NCBI RefSeq assembly: GCF_014699035.1
Contig: NZ_JACXAA010000015.1
Span: 1-64,000 of the forward strand
Origin: Spirosoma validum
GTDB taxonomy: Bacteria; Bacteroidota; Bacteroidia; Cytophagales; Spirosomataceae
Direction: 5' to 3'
DNA: 64,000 nt
The first letter of the stretch is position 1. Every line of letters begins with the position of its first letter. Below, piece after piece: positions 8,608-18,483 of this stretch. The position numbers and the translations under genes were made by a program. The notes below the pieces were generated by a model. It saw nothing but the letters and a program-made list of their open reading frames with translations. It was not told the DNA's origin and did no database searches.

Positions 8608-9714
8608 ATGAAGTACTTTCTCGCATTTTTTATCCTGTTTGCTGGTTCGACAGTTCTTTTCGGACAAAAGCTCAAACCTGGATTCGATAAAGCGGAGTAC
8701 ATTGAACTCCTTAAAGTATCAGCACAGGTCGGGGATTCAGCCTACATAAAGGCGCTTCCGCAGCCCGAACGATTCAAGTTTGTTTATCGATCACCTGTTG
8801 TTGGCCTGCAAAATCGTTGGGATTTATTCGTTGATAATCAGTCAGTAGCGGTAGTCAGCGTTCGAGGTACTACACAGGACAATGTAAGCTGGCTGGGTAA
8901 TTTTTATGCAGCCATGGTCCCCGCCAAAGGAGAGATCCAGCTCAGCGATACCGAAAAATTCACTTATGAGCTGGCCGCGAATCCCAGAGCAGCCGTTCAC
9001 GTTGGCTGGTTGGTGACGATGGGCTTTCTGGCGAAAGATATTCTGCCAAAAATTGATTCCTGTTACCGGGCAGGTATCAAAGACATACTCTTAATGGGCC
9101 ACAGCCAGGGAGGAGCTCTCGTTTTCCTGTTGACGTCGCACCTGTATAATCTACAGAAACAAGGTCGGATTCCGGCTGACATTCGGTTCAAGACGTATTG
9201 TAGCGCAGGTCCCAAACCAGGCAACCTGTATTATGCCTATGAGTATGAAGCGGCTACGCAAGCGGGTTGGGCTTATAATGTCGTTAACTCGGCTGACTGG
9301 GTTCCTGAAGTGCCGTTCACTGTACAGACAGTGAATGATTTCAATCCAACAAACCCGTTTGCTGGAGCACCTGCCATGATCAAAAAGCAGAAGAAGTTAA
9401 TTAACCGGATCGCGTTGAAATACGCTTATAATAGTTTGAGCAAACCTTCTCTGAAAGCCCAGAAAGCCTATCAGAAATATTTGGGAAATCTGGCCTCAAA
9501 AACCGTTGGCAAGAACCTGACTGGTTACGTACCACCTGAATATTACAACAGTAGCGATTACGTCAGAACCGGAAACACGATCGTCTTACTCGGAGACAGC
9601 GCCTATTTCCAAAAATACCCGAATAGCAAGGAAAACATTTTTATTCACCATTTGCATCCACCCTATCTCTATCTGGCTGAAAAGCTCCCGCTAACTTCAT
9701 CCAGCCAGAAGTAG
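8608..9714 (+). CDS. Exported class 3 lipase-family hydrolase
   Basis: The 368-residue protein starts with a signal peptide (cleavage likely after VLFGQ, about residue 20). An alpha/beta-hydrolase lipase domain follows, with the nucleophile elbow GHSQGGA (Ser166) and the class 3 lipase segment VSVRGTTQDN before it. A second conserved segment, SAGPKPGN followed by NSADWVPEVP, carries the likely catalytic aspartate. HHLHPPYLY near the C-terminus could supply the histidine. It is probably secreted or periplasmic and hydrolyses esters. It converges on the esterase gene at 9724 with only 9 bp between stops. Confidence 0.8.
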   Translation: MKYFLAFFILFAGSTVLFGQKLKPGFDKAEYIELLKVSAQVGDSAYIKALPQPERFKFVYRSPVVGLQNRWDLFVDNQSVAVVSVRGTTQDNVSWLGNFYAAMVPAKGEIQLSDTEKFTYELAANPRAAVHVGWLVTMGFLAKDILPKIDSCYRAGIKDILLMGHSQGGALVFLLTSHLYNLQKQGRIPADIRFKTYCSAGPKPGNLYYAYEYEAATQAGWAYNVVNSADWVPEVPFTVQTVNDFNPTNPFAGAPAMIKKQKKLINRIALKYAYNSLSKPSLKAQKAYQKYLGNLASKTVGKNLTGYVPPEYYNSSDYVRTGNTIVLLGDSAYFQKYPNSKENIFIHHLHPPYLYLAEKLPLTSSSQK

Positions 9715-9723
9715 CTGGTACGT

Positions 9724-10452
9724 TTACAGATACAGCTGTACCATTTTCTGCCAATCGCTGGCCTGATGAGCCCGTCCGTCCCACATAAGCAGTTGATGAT
9801 TTATATGTTTATTCCATAGCGCTTCACTCAGGGCGAAATTACTTTGGATAAACGGGTCGTCAACACCAATCGTCATCACAATTTCCAGGCGACGCAAGTG
9901 GTTAAGAACGGCATCATCGGCCAAATTGGGTAGAAAGTGGTTAGGGCTATGAAAATAAATCTCCTCATCGTAGTAATCATCGAACAAACCCCGAAACTCA
10001 GCAACGGGCTCCGATAAACTATATCGACCACTGAACGCTACAACCTTACCGAACCATTGCGGATGCCGAAGAGCGATATTCACAGCATGGTAGGCTCCCA
10101 GACTACAACCGTGCGAAATCATAAAAGGCTGAGGGTTTTTCAGCCGTGAAAGGGGAAGAACTTCATTCAGAATATACTGCTCGTACTGGCTATGCCGCCG
10201 AATACGATCGTAGGGAGCAACGTATCGATTGTAGATACTTTCTCTATCAACACTATCCACACAGAAAAGCTGTAACCAACCATTTTCCAGTTGATCAGCC
10301 AATGCTTCAACCAGCCCCAAATCTTCATACTCATGGAATCGCCCGCGCCGGGTTGGAAATACCAGCACTCGTGCACCCGCGTGACCGAAAATCAGTAATT
10401 CCATGTCACGGTTCAGATTTGGGCTGAACCACTTGTGATACTCACGCTGCAT
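9724..10452 (-). CDS. Esterase-family alpha/beta hydrolase
   Basis: The 242-residue protein belongs to the putative esterase (esterase D-like) family. It opens with HKWFSPNLNRDMELLIFGH and has a nucleophile elbow HGCSLGAYHA (Ser117), with Asp in GVDDPF and His in DGRAHQASDW completing a plausible triad. No signal peptide is present, so it is likely cytosolic. It is the last gene of a minus-strand series metY-metX-SGNH hydrolase-esterase and lies 45 bp after the SGNH gene. Its link to methionine metabolism is positional only. Confidence 0.78.
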   Translation of the reverse strand: MQREYHKWFSPNLNRDMELLIFGHAGARVLVFPTRRGRFHEYEDLGLVEALADQLENGWLQLFCVDSVDRESIYNRYVAPYDRIRRHSQYEQYILNEVLPLSRLKNPQPFMISHGCSLGAYHAVNIALRHPQWFGKVVAFSGRYSLSEPVAEFRGLFDDYYDEEIYFHSPNHFLPNLADDAVLNHLRRLEIVMTIGVDDPFIQSNFALSEALWNKHINHQLLMWDGRAHQASDWQKMVQLYL

Positions 10453-10497
10453 AACGAGGGTAGTTAGTGCTCGTGAAATTGCAACATTTGTAGGAAA

Positions 10498-11115
10498 TTA
10501 CAGCGGCTGTGGGATCAATAAATTGTTAAAAATCTGAGCTTGTTGTATCGTTTGTTGCCAGACCCGGTAACCCTGCGGATTTAAATGCAGGCCATCCTTT
10601 TCAAATAACTCCTGACGCGGTTGACCATTGCTACCGAGCAAAGGAGTTGTCATATCGACGTATTGAAAATCAGGATTTTTCTGAACTTCCTGTTTAATCA
10701 GCTCATTCGCAAGGCGTATTTTATCGGCAATATTCCAACGAACGGGGCTGATTTTGATCGATAAAAACGTTAGCGGTACGTCAGGTAAGTACATCTCCAT
10801 TTTTTCGATAAAGGCGCAAAAAAAGAGATAGACTTCTTCGGAATGACGACCATCGCCAAGGTCATTATCGCCCGCATACAGTATAACGGACTGGGGCGCT
10901 GCCGGAACGAGTAATCGTTCAAAAAACCAGGCGCAGGCTGCCAGTGTTGATCCCCCAAATCCTAGATTGAGCGTATTGACTTCTGAAAAATCCTGCGCCA
11001 GCGTTGTCCAGAGCCGCATTGACGAACTCCCGTAGAAAACAACTCGATCTGTAGCGGAAGGCAGTGTCCTAAATTTATCTTCTAATTGCCGAACTTCGGC
11101 CTCGTACCAAACCAT
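10498..11115 (-). CDS. SGNH/GDSL-family hydrolase
   Basis: The 205-residue protein has the four SGNH blocks. Block I is FYGSSSMRLW, where the usual GDS is GSS and Ser31 is the probable nucleophile. Block II is NLGFGGS, block III is AGDNDLGDG, and block V is DGLHLNPQGY (Asp174, His177). No signal peptide is seen. It begins 6 bp downstream of metX on the same strand, so the two are almost certainly cotranscribed and under the same SAM riboswitch. Family members hydrolyse acyl esters; the substrate here is unknown. Confidence 0.85.
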   Translation of the reverse strand: MVWYEAEVRQLEDKFRTLPSATDRVVFYGSSSMRLWTTLAQDFSEVNTLNLGFGGSTLAACAWFFERLLVPAAPQSVILYAGDNDLGDGRHSEEVYLFFCAFIEKMEMYLPDVPLTFLSIKISPVRWNIADKIRLANELIKQEVQKNPDFQYVDMTTPLLGSNGQPRQELFEKDGLHLNPQGYRVWQQTIQQAQIFNNLLIPQPL

Positions 11116-11121
11116 AAATAA

Positions 11122-12201
11122 CTATTTAACTTGAGAACTAATACCTGGTGTAGATGGAATTGGTTTCAATCTACTAACTAAATCTGTACCGGCCATCCAT
11201 TTGCGTATGATGTTAGCTAATGGTCTGAATTCGATCAGAAAACCATCATGACCATATAATGAATCAATTTCTTCGTAAGCCGCGTCAGGAATATGGCGAG
11301 CCAGAAACTGCTGTTCCGATGGGGGAAATAATAAATCCGACCGAATGCCAACAACCAGCGTTCGGGCTTTTATCTGCGCCAGCGCGTTGAGAATACTCCC
11401 CCGGTTACGGCCAACGTTATGCGAATCCATCACTTTTGTGAGCGTCCAGTACGTAAACGCATTGAAACGATCCGCTAGTTTTTCGCCCTGGTAACGTTGA
11501 TAACCAGCCGCTTTGTATGCGTCCAGCTGTTCATTGTTGTCCAGCGCCTGCGTAAAGCCATACGTATCATAGTTTCGATAAGAAATCATGGCCATCGCCC
11601 GGGCTGCTTTCATTCCGGCCTGACCTGCATCGTCGCGTTGCTCAGTCCAGGTTGGATCAGCCTCAATGGCCATCCGTTGTGCCTCGTTGAAGGCAATGCA
11701 CCAGGGTGAAGCCACGGCACTAGATGCAATCAGCACCAGATTATCAATCAGGTTTGGTTGCAGAATAGCCCACTCAACCGCTTGCTCACCACCAACGGAC
11801 CCGCCAATACAGGTATGTATCTTTTCGATTCCCAACTCCTGACGTAGCAGATCCAGCGTACCGACGATGTCGCGCACCGTAACAGCTGGGAAATCATGGT
11901 AAAAGGGCTTACGGGTCGATGAATTTACCGACAAAGGGCCTGTAGTGCCATAACACGAACCCAATACGTTAGCACAGACAATGAAATGTCGCTCCGGATC
12001 AAAATATTTGCCCGTACCGACCATGCCCCCCCACCAATCGCCGGCATCGGCATTACCGGTCAGGGCATGACAGATCCAGATGACGTTAGATTGATCATCG
12101 TTGAGTGTGCCACGTGTGGTATAGGCCAACCGAAAACTCGGTAGGCTCTCACCCGATTCGAGTGGAAACGAATATTTATAATCGAAATACTGGAGATCCA
12201 A
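11122..12201 (-). CDS. metX: Homoserine O-acetyltransferase
   Basis: MetX transfers an acetyl (sometimes succinyl) group to homoserine, the activating step of methionine synthesis. The 359-residue alpha/beta-hydrolase-fold enzyme has the signature CHALTGNADAGDWW, the oxyanion and acyl-pocket region NVLGSCYGTTGP, the nucleophile motif GGSVGGEQ (Ser135), the catalytic Asp in GIRSDLLFPP and His in YGHDGFLIE. It follows metY by 73 bp on the minus strand, and metY supplies the next reaction. Acetyl- versus succinyl-CoA preference cannot be assigned confidently from sequence alone. Confidence 0.95.
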   Translation of the reverse strand: MDLQYFDYKYSFPLESGESLPSFRLAYTTRGTLNDDQSNVIWICHALTGNADAGDWWGGMVGTGKYFDPERHFIVCANVLGSCYGTTGPLSVNSSTRKPFYHDFPAVTVRDIVGTLDLLRQELGIEKIHTCIGGSVGGEQAVEWAILQPNLIDNLVLIASSAVASPWCIAFNEAQRMAIEADPTWTEQRDDAGQAGMKAARAMAMISYRNYDTYGFTQALDNNEQLDAYKAAGYQRYQGEKLADRFNAFTYWTLTKVMDSHNVGRNRGSILNALAQIKARTLVVGIRSDLLFPPSEQQFLARHIPDAAYEEIDSLYGHDGFLIEFRPLANIIRKWMAGTDLVSRLKPIPSTPGISSQVK

Positions 12202-12274
12202 TTGGAAAAAGTTTGAGGTCTACAGCTGACGATGCACTTATGGTACGTTAGCCAACTGCAGACCAAACCAACAA

Positions 12275-13642
<1,368 letters not shown>

Positions 13643-13702
13643 CTATTAATCAGCCAGTATGAACAGAAAAAATACACACTAAAGACCACTCCCGGTTTTC
13701 AG

Positions 13703-13825
13703 CGGCAAGGTGAGAGAAGAATGCTTAGCAGGCCCCTACGGCCATACATCGCTGTCTGTAGATCATGTGAGTTCTTCGATTTATAGTTCCTAAAATAGCT
13801 TTAGGCAGGAGTTAGCACCTTGCCG
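13703..13825 (-). promoter_or_regulatory. Possible riboswitch expression platform: 10-nt anti-aptamer pairing
   Basis: A 10-nt minus-strand segment at 13712-13703 (CACCTTGCCG) is exactly complementary to the aptamer core segment at 13825-13816 (CGGCAAGGTG). The second segment includes the P3 3' strand and the start of the conserved GGTGCTAA element. Pairing of the two would be incompatible with SAM binding, so this may be the ligand-free conformation. This is inferred from complementarity alone. Confidence 0.5.
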
Positions 13826-13882
13826 TGTGGTAGGTTGCCAGCGGTTCACAGAGCCTGATCTCTTCCCGCTTCTTTATAAATC
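13778..13882 (-). ncRNA. SAM-I (S-box) riboswitch aptamer
   Basis: The minus-strand sequence matches the S-box consensus throughout. P1 is a perfect 8-bp pairing of GATTTATA (13882-13875) with TATAAATC (13785-13778). P2 is formed by GCGG...CCGC enclosing a GAG/CTC stem. The conserved TGTGAACCGCTGGCAACC and AAGGTGCTAACTCC elements follow, and P4 is CCTAAA-loop-TTTAGG. It lies about 190 nt upstream of metY on the same strand, exactly where a methionine-repressive riboswitch is expected. SAM binding should lower metY-metX expression. Confidence 0.94.
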
Positions 13883-13934
13883 AACGCGCGCCAGTAAGTG
13901 TACACAGTGACGCGGAGCAATTGACTTGATGCCG

Positions 13935-13966
13935 CAAGTATACTAGTCAAACGGGGCGAATCCAAA
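13935..13966 (-). promoter_or_regulatory. Candidate promoter for the riboswitch-met operon
   Basis: On the minus strand TTTG (13966-13963) is followed after 20 nt by TATACTTG (13942-13935), one mismatch from the Bacteroidota -7 consensus TAnnTTTG. It lies about 50 nt upstream of the riboswitch P1 helix. Confidence 0.55.
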
Positions 13967-14046
13967 CACTATACATTTTTTCTGTGTAGCGATATATTTT
14001 TTAAGGTAGCTGAACAATCAGTCGTTTATTAAGTCAATTCATTGTT

Positions 14047-14054
14047 TACTTTTG
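14047..14054 (+). promoter_or_regulatory. Bacteroidota -7 element for the dciA-like gene
   Basis: TACTTTTG is an exact TAnnTTTG match 18 bp before the start codon at 14072, with a TTTA about 20 nt upstream standing in for the -33 box. The 5' untranslated region would be very short. Confidence 0.55.
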
Positions 14055-14071
14055 TGGTAAGACACCCGCCG

Positions 14072-14398
14072 ATGAATCAGCCGTACCGATACAACCGCGA
14101 AAATGCTACCCGAGTAGCTGGAACTACCACCCTAAAAGATGCCATCGGTCAGCTGTTAAAAGCATACCGACTCCAGACCCGCTTTAACGAAACGTACCTG
14201 GAAGCCTTTTGGGGACGCATGATGGGTCAGGCGATTGCTTCTCGTACAAACCGGCTCTACGTTCGTGATCGTAAACTTTATATTGAAATTGCTTCGGCTC
14301 CGCTACGTAACGAGTTGGTTAACGCCAAGCAAAAGCTTATTCAATTAGTGAATAAAGACATGGGCACCGACGTTATTGACGACGTAATATTTATTTGA
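14072..14398 (+). CDS. DUF721/DciA-like protein
   Basis: This 108-residue basic protein matches the DUF721 (DciA-like) family: a helix (LKDAIGQLLKAYRLQTRFNE), a W-containing turn (FWGRMMGQAIASRT), then a strand-rich part (LYVRDRKLYIEIASAPLRNEL) and a final VIDDVIFI. In many bacteria DciA loads or assists the replicative helicase DnaB; short Bacteroidota versions are presumed relatives. Start is MNQPYR (14072); the frame from 14042 would include the promoter. It is convergent with the deacetylase gene and ends in a shared terminator. Confidence 0.8.
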   Translation: MNQPYRYNRENATRVAGTTTLKDAIGQLLKAYRLQTRFNETYLEAFWGRMMGQAIASRTNRLYVRDRKLYIEIASAPLRNELVNAKQKLIQLVNKDMGTDVIDDVIFI

Positions 14399-14412
14399 TT
14401 TATACCTTCATC

Positions 14413-14458
14413 ATAAAAGCAAAGGGCATCGCTACGAAACGATGCCCTTTGCTTTTAT
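14413..14458. terminator. Bidirectional intrinsic terminator
   Basis: A perfect 19-bp stem (14413-14431 with 14440-14458) has an 8-nt loop and T-rich ends on both strands. It separates the convergent dciA-like and deacetylase genes and overlaps the deacetylase stop codon at 14455-14457. Confidence 0.9.
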
Positions 14459-15255
14459 GCGGTCTTGTTTAAGCGCTCTGTGAATTCGCCCATCGTGCTG
14501 AACTCGCCCAATGGTTTCAGGTAACGTAGCAGATTGTCGACCCGGTCGAGTAACGCATCGCGGGAATGTCGGCGCACATAGGTGGGAATTTTTTCGTAGG
14601 CCGATAAATCCGTGAACTCCCAGGGATGGACGTATAGATTCAGGAAATTATCGGTTTGCAGGGTTTGGCGGCAAAGCTGTTTATAGAAAGCAAACGGGAA
14701 ATTTTTCAGACTCAGCCAGAACAAGGGTAATCGTAGCGTAGGGGTAACCGATGCCGGAATTTGCCAGACTCCCATTTCCCGGAAGGGATGGCGCGGATCA
14801 CCCCAATGGTTATACCGCCCCGGTAACCAGGTTGGATGCAGCGATGAATTATACTGATAGCCTGCCTGCTGCACATCGTTTGGATCGACGAACCCCATAC
14901 GCGCGCGCCGAAACCCAGTTACAGGTCGTTTCAGCAAATCCTCCAAGGCCAGTCGGGAGGTGAGCAGATCGGCGGGTTCGAACGTGGTGTGAAAATAGCC
15001 GTGGGAAGCAATTTCGTGCTTTTGGGCTAGTTTCCGAATTAATTCTGGCTCGTGGAGCGCATAATTCGCTGTTGTAAATAACGTAGTGCGAGCCCCCACT
15101 GTATCGAAGCAATCGGCTACTAATTTCAGACCCCGTGTTGATACGTCTATTTGTTCACTTAGGGGGATATTATGACCGAATTCAACGGCGGTATCAAACT
15201 CTTCTACGTCTACAGTAAATAAAATATCTCGTCGTCCTCGGTTGGGGCTTGCCAT
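14455..15255 (-). CDS. Polysaccharide deacetylase family protein
   Basis: The 266-residue protein is a NodB-homology carbohydrate esterase. It shows TVDVEEFD (catalytic Asp plus metal Asp), the metal-binding IASHGYFH, the arginine motif GFRRARMG and a C-terminal LYVHPWEF carrying the catalytic histidine. It probably removes acetyl groups from an exported polysaccharide; no signal peptide is seen, as in many exopolysaccharide-locus members. It is the last of four minus-strand glycan genes. Its first 14 codons overlap, in another frame, the decayed end of a GT2 gene, so its N-terminus MASPNRGRRD was probably recruited from overlap coding. Confidence 0.85.
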   Translation of the reverse strand: MASPNRGRRDILFTVDVEEFDTAVEFGHNIPLSEQIDVSTRGLKLVADCFDTVGARTTLFTTANYALHEPELIRKLAQKHEIASHGYFHTTFEPADLLTSRLALEDLLKRPVTGFRRARMGFVDPNDVQQAGYQYNSSLHPTWLPGRYNHWGDPRHPFREMGVWQIPASVTPTLRLPLFWLSLKNFPFAFYKQLCRQTLQTDNFLNLYVHPWEFTDLSAYEKIPTYVRRHSRDALLDRVDNLLRYLKPLGEFSTMGEFTERLNKTA

Positions 15256-15363
15256 GTCGTTACGGTTTCCTCAATCTCGCTCGTCTCGCTGATGATATAG
15301 GCAGTCCACCTTCTCTACTAACGAACGTTTCCCCAAATATACGCCGATATGCCCGATCCTCAT
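15213..15363 (-). pseudogene. Decayed 3' end of a second GT2 glycosyltransferase gene
   Basis: The region reads, with a frameshift, as the last ~50 residues of a protein closely like the GT2 transferase at 17443-18483. It shows RIGHIGVYLGK, then after an indel YIISETSEIEETVTTWQ and EDDEIFYLL before a TAG. The intact gene has MIGIIGVYLGK, YIIGDTSEIEESVAPWQ and ENDDVFYLPSR. DNA similarity ends near 15363, so the rest of the copy is gone. The remnant overlaps the deacetylase start by about 43 nt. Confidence 0.82.
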
Positions 15364-15416
15364 GAATGGTGTGTCCTCCAAGGCACCCGCACCAGTTGAA
15401 TCAATTCAACAACTTT

Positions 15417-16118
15417 TTAAAAATGAATCAGCAGATTTTGTCGTTCCTGCTGCATTGTCAATGGTTCCTCAATAAATTCCGCCGTCAACCCCAATCGTTG
15501 ACATATAGCCAGCCACTCCTGCTTTGGTATCACTAAGAAGCCATTCTCTTTACGGATAGTATAATACGCGGATAGTCGGAGTTGCACCAATAATTTCAGC
15601 ATAGATAGCAACTGGCCCTGCCTGAGTGAACGACCCATAATACTGGCTATATCTTTGAGCACACTACCACCTACCATCAAGTCGCAGATAAGTGCCTTGG
15701 CGCCGGGTGCCGCTACTCCTTTGATTGATTTGAGTAGTTGCTCGACATCGGCTACGTTCCGGTAGTATTGCACCACGCTCATAACAATAATGAGGTCAAA
15801 CTTAATCTGTTTGACGGGACTGAAATTGAGGTAATCATCCGAGGCTAAATCATGAAAGTGAATGTTGGGGTGATGAGCGTGTTTCGTCCTGGCGATTTCA
15901 TTGTAGCGTTTGGAAATATCCAGACCGTGAATTTCCGCGACCTGATCGTGCCAGGCATCGGCCAGGTTTCCGGGCCCCGAGCCAATATCAAGTACTTTAT
16001 GCGTTTTTGATACAGGTACATGCTTTTTTATGCGAGCCAGAAAATAAGCGTAATTGACTGACATTGGCTGATCAAATTCATTCTCGCCCTGCCAGAAATC
16101 GAGCCACGTTGAAGCCAT
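15417..16118 (-). CDS. Class I SAM-dependent methyltransferase
   Basis: The 233-residue protein has a Rossmann methyltransferase fold: motif I VLDIGSGPGNLADAW binds SAM, HGLDISKRYNEIA carries the acidic residue for the ribose, and FDLIIVMSVVQYY is motif IV. The C-terminal half is helical and basic. It sits between the GT87-like transferase and the deacetylase on the same strand, so a sugar, lipid-carrier or polysaccharide substrate is plausible but not shown. No membrane segment or signal peptide is evident. Confidence 0.8.
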   Translation of the reverse strand: MASTWLDFWQGENEFDQPMSVNYAYFLARIKKHVPVSKTHKVLDIGSGPGNLADAWHDQVAEIHGLDISKRYNEIARTKHAHHPNIHFHDLASDDYLNFSPVKQIKFDLIIVMSVVQYYRNVADVEQLLKSIKGVAAPGAKALICDLMVGGSVLKDIASIMGRSLRQGQLLSMLKLLVQLRLSAYYTIRKENGFLVIPKQEWLAICQRLGLTAEFIEEPLTMQQERQNLLIHF

Positions 16119-16179
16119 TCACCTAGGTTTAAAATCAGACAGTAGCTTGTTGAGCGTCTGCTGAATCGTTAGAAATACA

Positions 16180-17355
16180 CTACTTCTCAATAGAAACCAC
16201 AGAAACCCTATTGCGGTTAGAAATCTGTTCCAAAGCGAATATGTTCATCAGATAAATAATCCGGAACCAGATCAATACGCAGGGTAACGCTTTTAATACG
16301 TACGGTTTAACGTATTGCTCGCGCAAAAAAGATGGGAATAGATCACTGGGAGAGAAAACCGTTAGTATCAGGCAGCTCATCAATAACGTTCGATCGAGCC
16401 AAGTCTGGGGACAGTACAACCACCAGATAATCACACCGGTGACCGCCGTAATGTAGGTAGGAGATTCGGAAACCGGGTTAAAAATGACCTGAAAGATCAG
16501 TATGGAAGCCACCATGAGCAGTCGAAACGCAGGTTGGGTAAACTTCCGAATCTGACTATAAACGGTGCAAAAAAGTACTACGCCCAAGCCAATAATGACT
16601 GCTGTGTCAATATCAGGAGAAATAAAGGTATGAATGAGTCGATGAATAGACGTATTCGCCCACTTGTCATGATCTGACTTAATGAACAATTGATTAACCC
16701 ACAGATCGTATTGCCAGAGCAGTTTAGCCGGCGTCGTAAACACGACTGGAAGTAGCCCTAGTACTACGCTCCAGACTACGATGGACCCTAAAAACCGAAG
16801 TTTTTGCGGGTAGAGGAGAAAGAGTGCCCCGGCCACCAGACTGTATATTTTTATATTAAACCCCAGGATGATAAAAAAGGCCGCCCAGAACGGCTGTCGT
16901 TTCTCAAAACATAGAAAAGCAAATAGTGGTATGGCCGCAATGAGCGGGTTTGTCTGGCTGTTTACGAGCGAGGTAAATAATTCCTGCAAGCCAAACCAAT
17001 ACCCGAACACCTTTTGCTGATGTGTGAAAGGCATTCGGTAAATGGCGAACATCCAGACACCAGCAAATAGAAAATGCCACAGGAATAAACCTACTGAGTA
17101 AGGTAAGGCAAAAACCGGGGAGAAAAGGGCGGCAAATGTGGGCGCGTAATGGTAATGATCCGTGTATTCAGCAGGGTATTCATTATACAGACTTATACCC
17201 TGAATAAGATGATCGAGCGAGTGATAGAAAATCTGGTAATTATTGGAACCATCGACAAAAACGATCCGGAGGCTGGCAAACAACGTAAGCAGCGCGTAAA
17301 CACCGACTATAAATCGGTAATCACTAAATAATGGTTTTTTAAAAAAGGATACCAT
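16180..17355 (-). CDS. GT87-like (DUF2029) membrane glycosyltransferase
   Basis: The 391-residue polytopic protein has about ten hydrophobic segments. The early loop carries HSLDHLIQGISLYNEYPAEY and HYHYAPTFAALFSPVFALP, typical of the GT87/DUF2029 mannosyltransferase-like family that uses polyprenyl-phosphate sugars on the outer face of the inner membrane. It follows the GT2 gene, whose family makes polyprenyl-phosphate sugars, so the two may act in sequence: GT2 loads the lipid and this enzyme transfers the sugar. A stable hairpin without a U-tract lies between them. Confidence 0.75.
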   Translation of the reverse strand: MVSFFKKPLFSDYRFIVGVYALLTLFASLRIVFVDGSNNYQIFYHSLDHLIQGISLYNEYPAEYTDHYHYAPTFAALFSPVFALPYSVGLFLWHFLFAGVWMFAIYRMPFTHQQKVFGYWFGLQELFTSLVNSQTNPLIAAIPLFAFLCFEKRQPFWAAFFIILGFNIKIYSLVAGALFLLYPQKLRFLGSIVVWSVVLGLLPVVFTTPAKLLWQYDLWVNQLFIKSDHDKWANTSIHRLIHTFISPDIDTAVIIGLGVVLFCTVYSQIRKFTQPAFRLLMVASILIFQVIFNPVSESPTYITAVTGVIIWWLYCPQTWLDRTLLMSCLILTVFSPSDLFPSFLREQYVKPYVLKALPCVLIWFRIIYLMNIFALEQISNRNRVSVVSIEK

Positions 17356-17382
17356 CCGGACATGAACTGGTCAAGAAACTAC

Positions 17383-17410
17383 CCAGCCGCCCAATGTATT
17401 GGGCGGCTGG
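17383..17410. repeat. 13-bp perfect hairpin between GT2 and GT87 genes
   Basis: CCAGCCGCCCAAT (17383-17395) and its exact complement (17398-17410) are separated by only 2 nt. No T-tract follows on the minus strand, so it is unlikely to be a full terminator. It may process or attenuate the GT2-GT87 transcript. Confidence 0.65.
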
Positions 17411-17442
17411 CCAATCTATTCGTATAATGTCATCCGATTAAT

Positions 17443-18483
17443 TTACCTGGACGGTAAATAGAAGACGTCGTCATTCTCCTCTGTGGATGATTGCCATGGC
17501 GCTACGCTTTCCTCAATCTCGCTCGTATCACCAATAATGTAAGCGGGTCGTCCTTTCACTTCAACGAACGTCTTACCCAGGTAAACACCGATAATGCCAA
17601 TCATAATAAACTGCACACCACCGATCAATACAGAAAGTAAAACCAACGTGGTCCAACCTGATACGGTAGCATTTGTGAAATAGTGTTCGTAGAGAGCTTC
17701 CGCACCGAACAGGCTGGCGAAGAGAAACATAATAAACCCGAGCAGTACCGACAGATACAGCGGTCGTGTTGAGAAAGATGTAATGCCCATTGCCGCCAGC
17801 TTAAGCATCTTACGGAATGAGTATTTTGACCGCCCTGCGTATCGGGCCGCTGGTTCGTAAATGATTCGACACTGCCGGAAGCCTACCCACGAGATCGCCC
17901 CACGCAAAAACAGGTCGTTTTCCTTGAACTGTTTGATGGTGTTAACCACTTTTCGGTCGAGCAACCGAAAATCAGCAGCCCCATCTTCAATATCCAGATT
18001 AGAGACGGTACGTAACAATCGATAAAAATGCTTTGACGTCGTTCGCTTAAACCACGACAGTTTTGGATCGGTCTGCCGGACGGTATACACGACTTCATAG
18101 CCCTGACGCCACTTGTCAATTAGGGCTGGAATCAGCTCAGGTGGATGCTGAAGGTCGGCATCAAGACAGATGACTGCTTCACCCCGTGCGTTATCGTAGC
18201 CAGCACGTAGCGCCATTTGGTGACCGAAATTGCGGGAAAATGAGAGAAACCGAACAACTGGATAAGCCTTGCTTAATTGCCGCAGTACGTAACGGGTTTG
18301 GTCAGAACTGCCGTCGTCAATGATCAGAATTTCATAGGAGTCATATGGCTCCATAACGGCCATAAGACGATGAACTAGAACGGGTAAGTTTTCTTCTTCG
18401 TTAAAAGCGGGTACAATCAGGCTAATCATACCTGGGTGATACGTCATGAGTAGGTTCGTATTATGAGCCGTTACGGATGGCAT
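17443..18483 (-). CDS. GT2 polyprenyl-phosphate glycosyltransferase (DPM1/GtrB-like)
   Basis: The 346-residue protein has an N-terminal GT-A domain: MISLIVPAFNEEENLPVL, ILIIDDGSSDQTRYVL and the metal-binding CLDADLQHPPELI. Two C-terminal membrane helices follow (about residues 245-310). This arrangement matches dolichol/undecaprenyl-phosphate sugar synthases such as GtrB and ArnC. It would load a sugar onto undecaprenyl phosphate at the inner membrane. The start may be the ATG at 18429 (MISLIV) rather than 18483, since the first 18 residues are not conserved-looking. A degraded copy of its last 50 codons lies at 15213-15363. Confidence 0.87.
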   Translation of the reverse strand: MPSVTAHNTNLLMTYHPGMISLIVPAFNEEENLPVLVHRLMAVMEPYDSYEILIIDDGSSDQTRYVLRQLSKAYPVVRFLSFSRNFGHQMALRAGYDNARGEAVICLDADLQHPPELIPALIDKWRQGYEVVYTVRQTDPKLSWFKRTTSKHFYRLLRTVSNLDIEDGAADFRLLDRKVVNTIKQFKENDLFLRGAISWVGFRQCRIIYEPAARYAGRSKYSFRKMLKLAAMGITSFSTRPLYLSVLLGFIMFLFASLFGAEALYEHYFTNATVSGWTTLVLLSVLIGGVQFIMIGIIGVYLGKTFVEVKGRPAYIIGDTSEIEESVAPWQSSTEENDDVFYLPSR

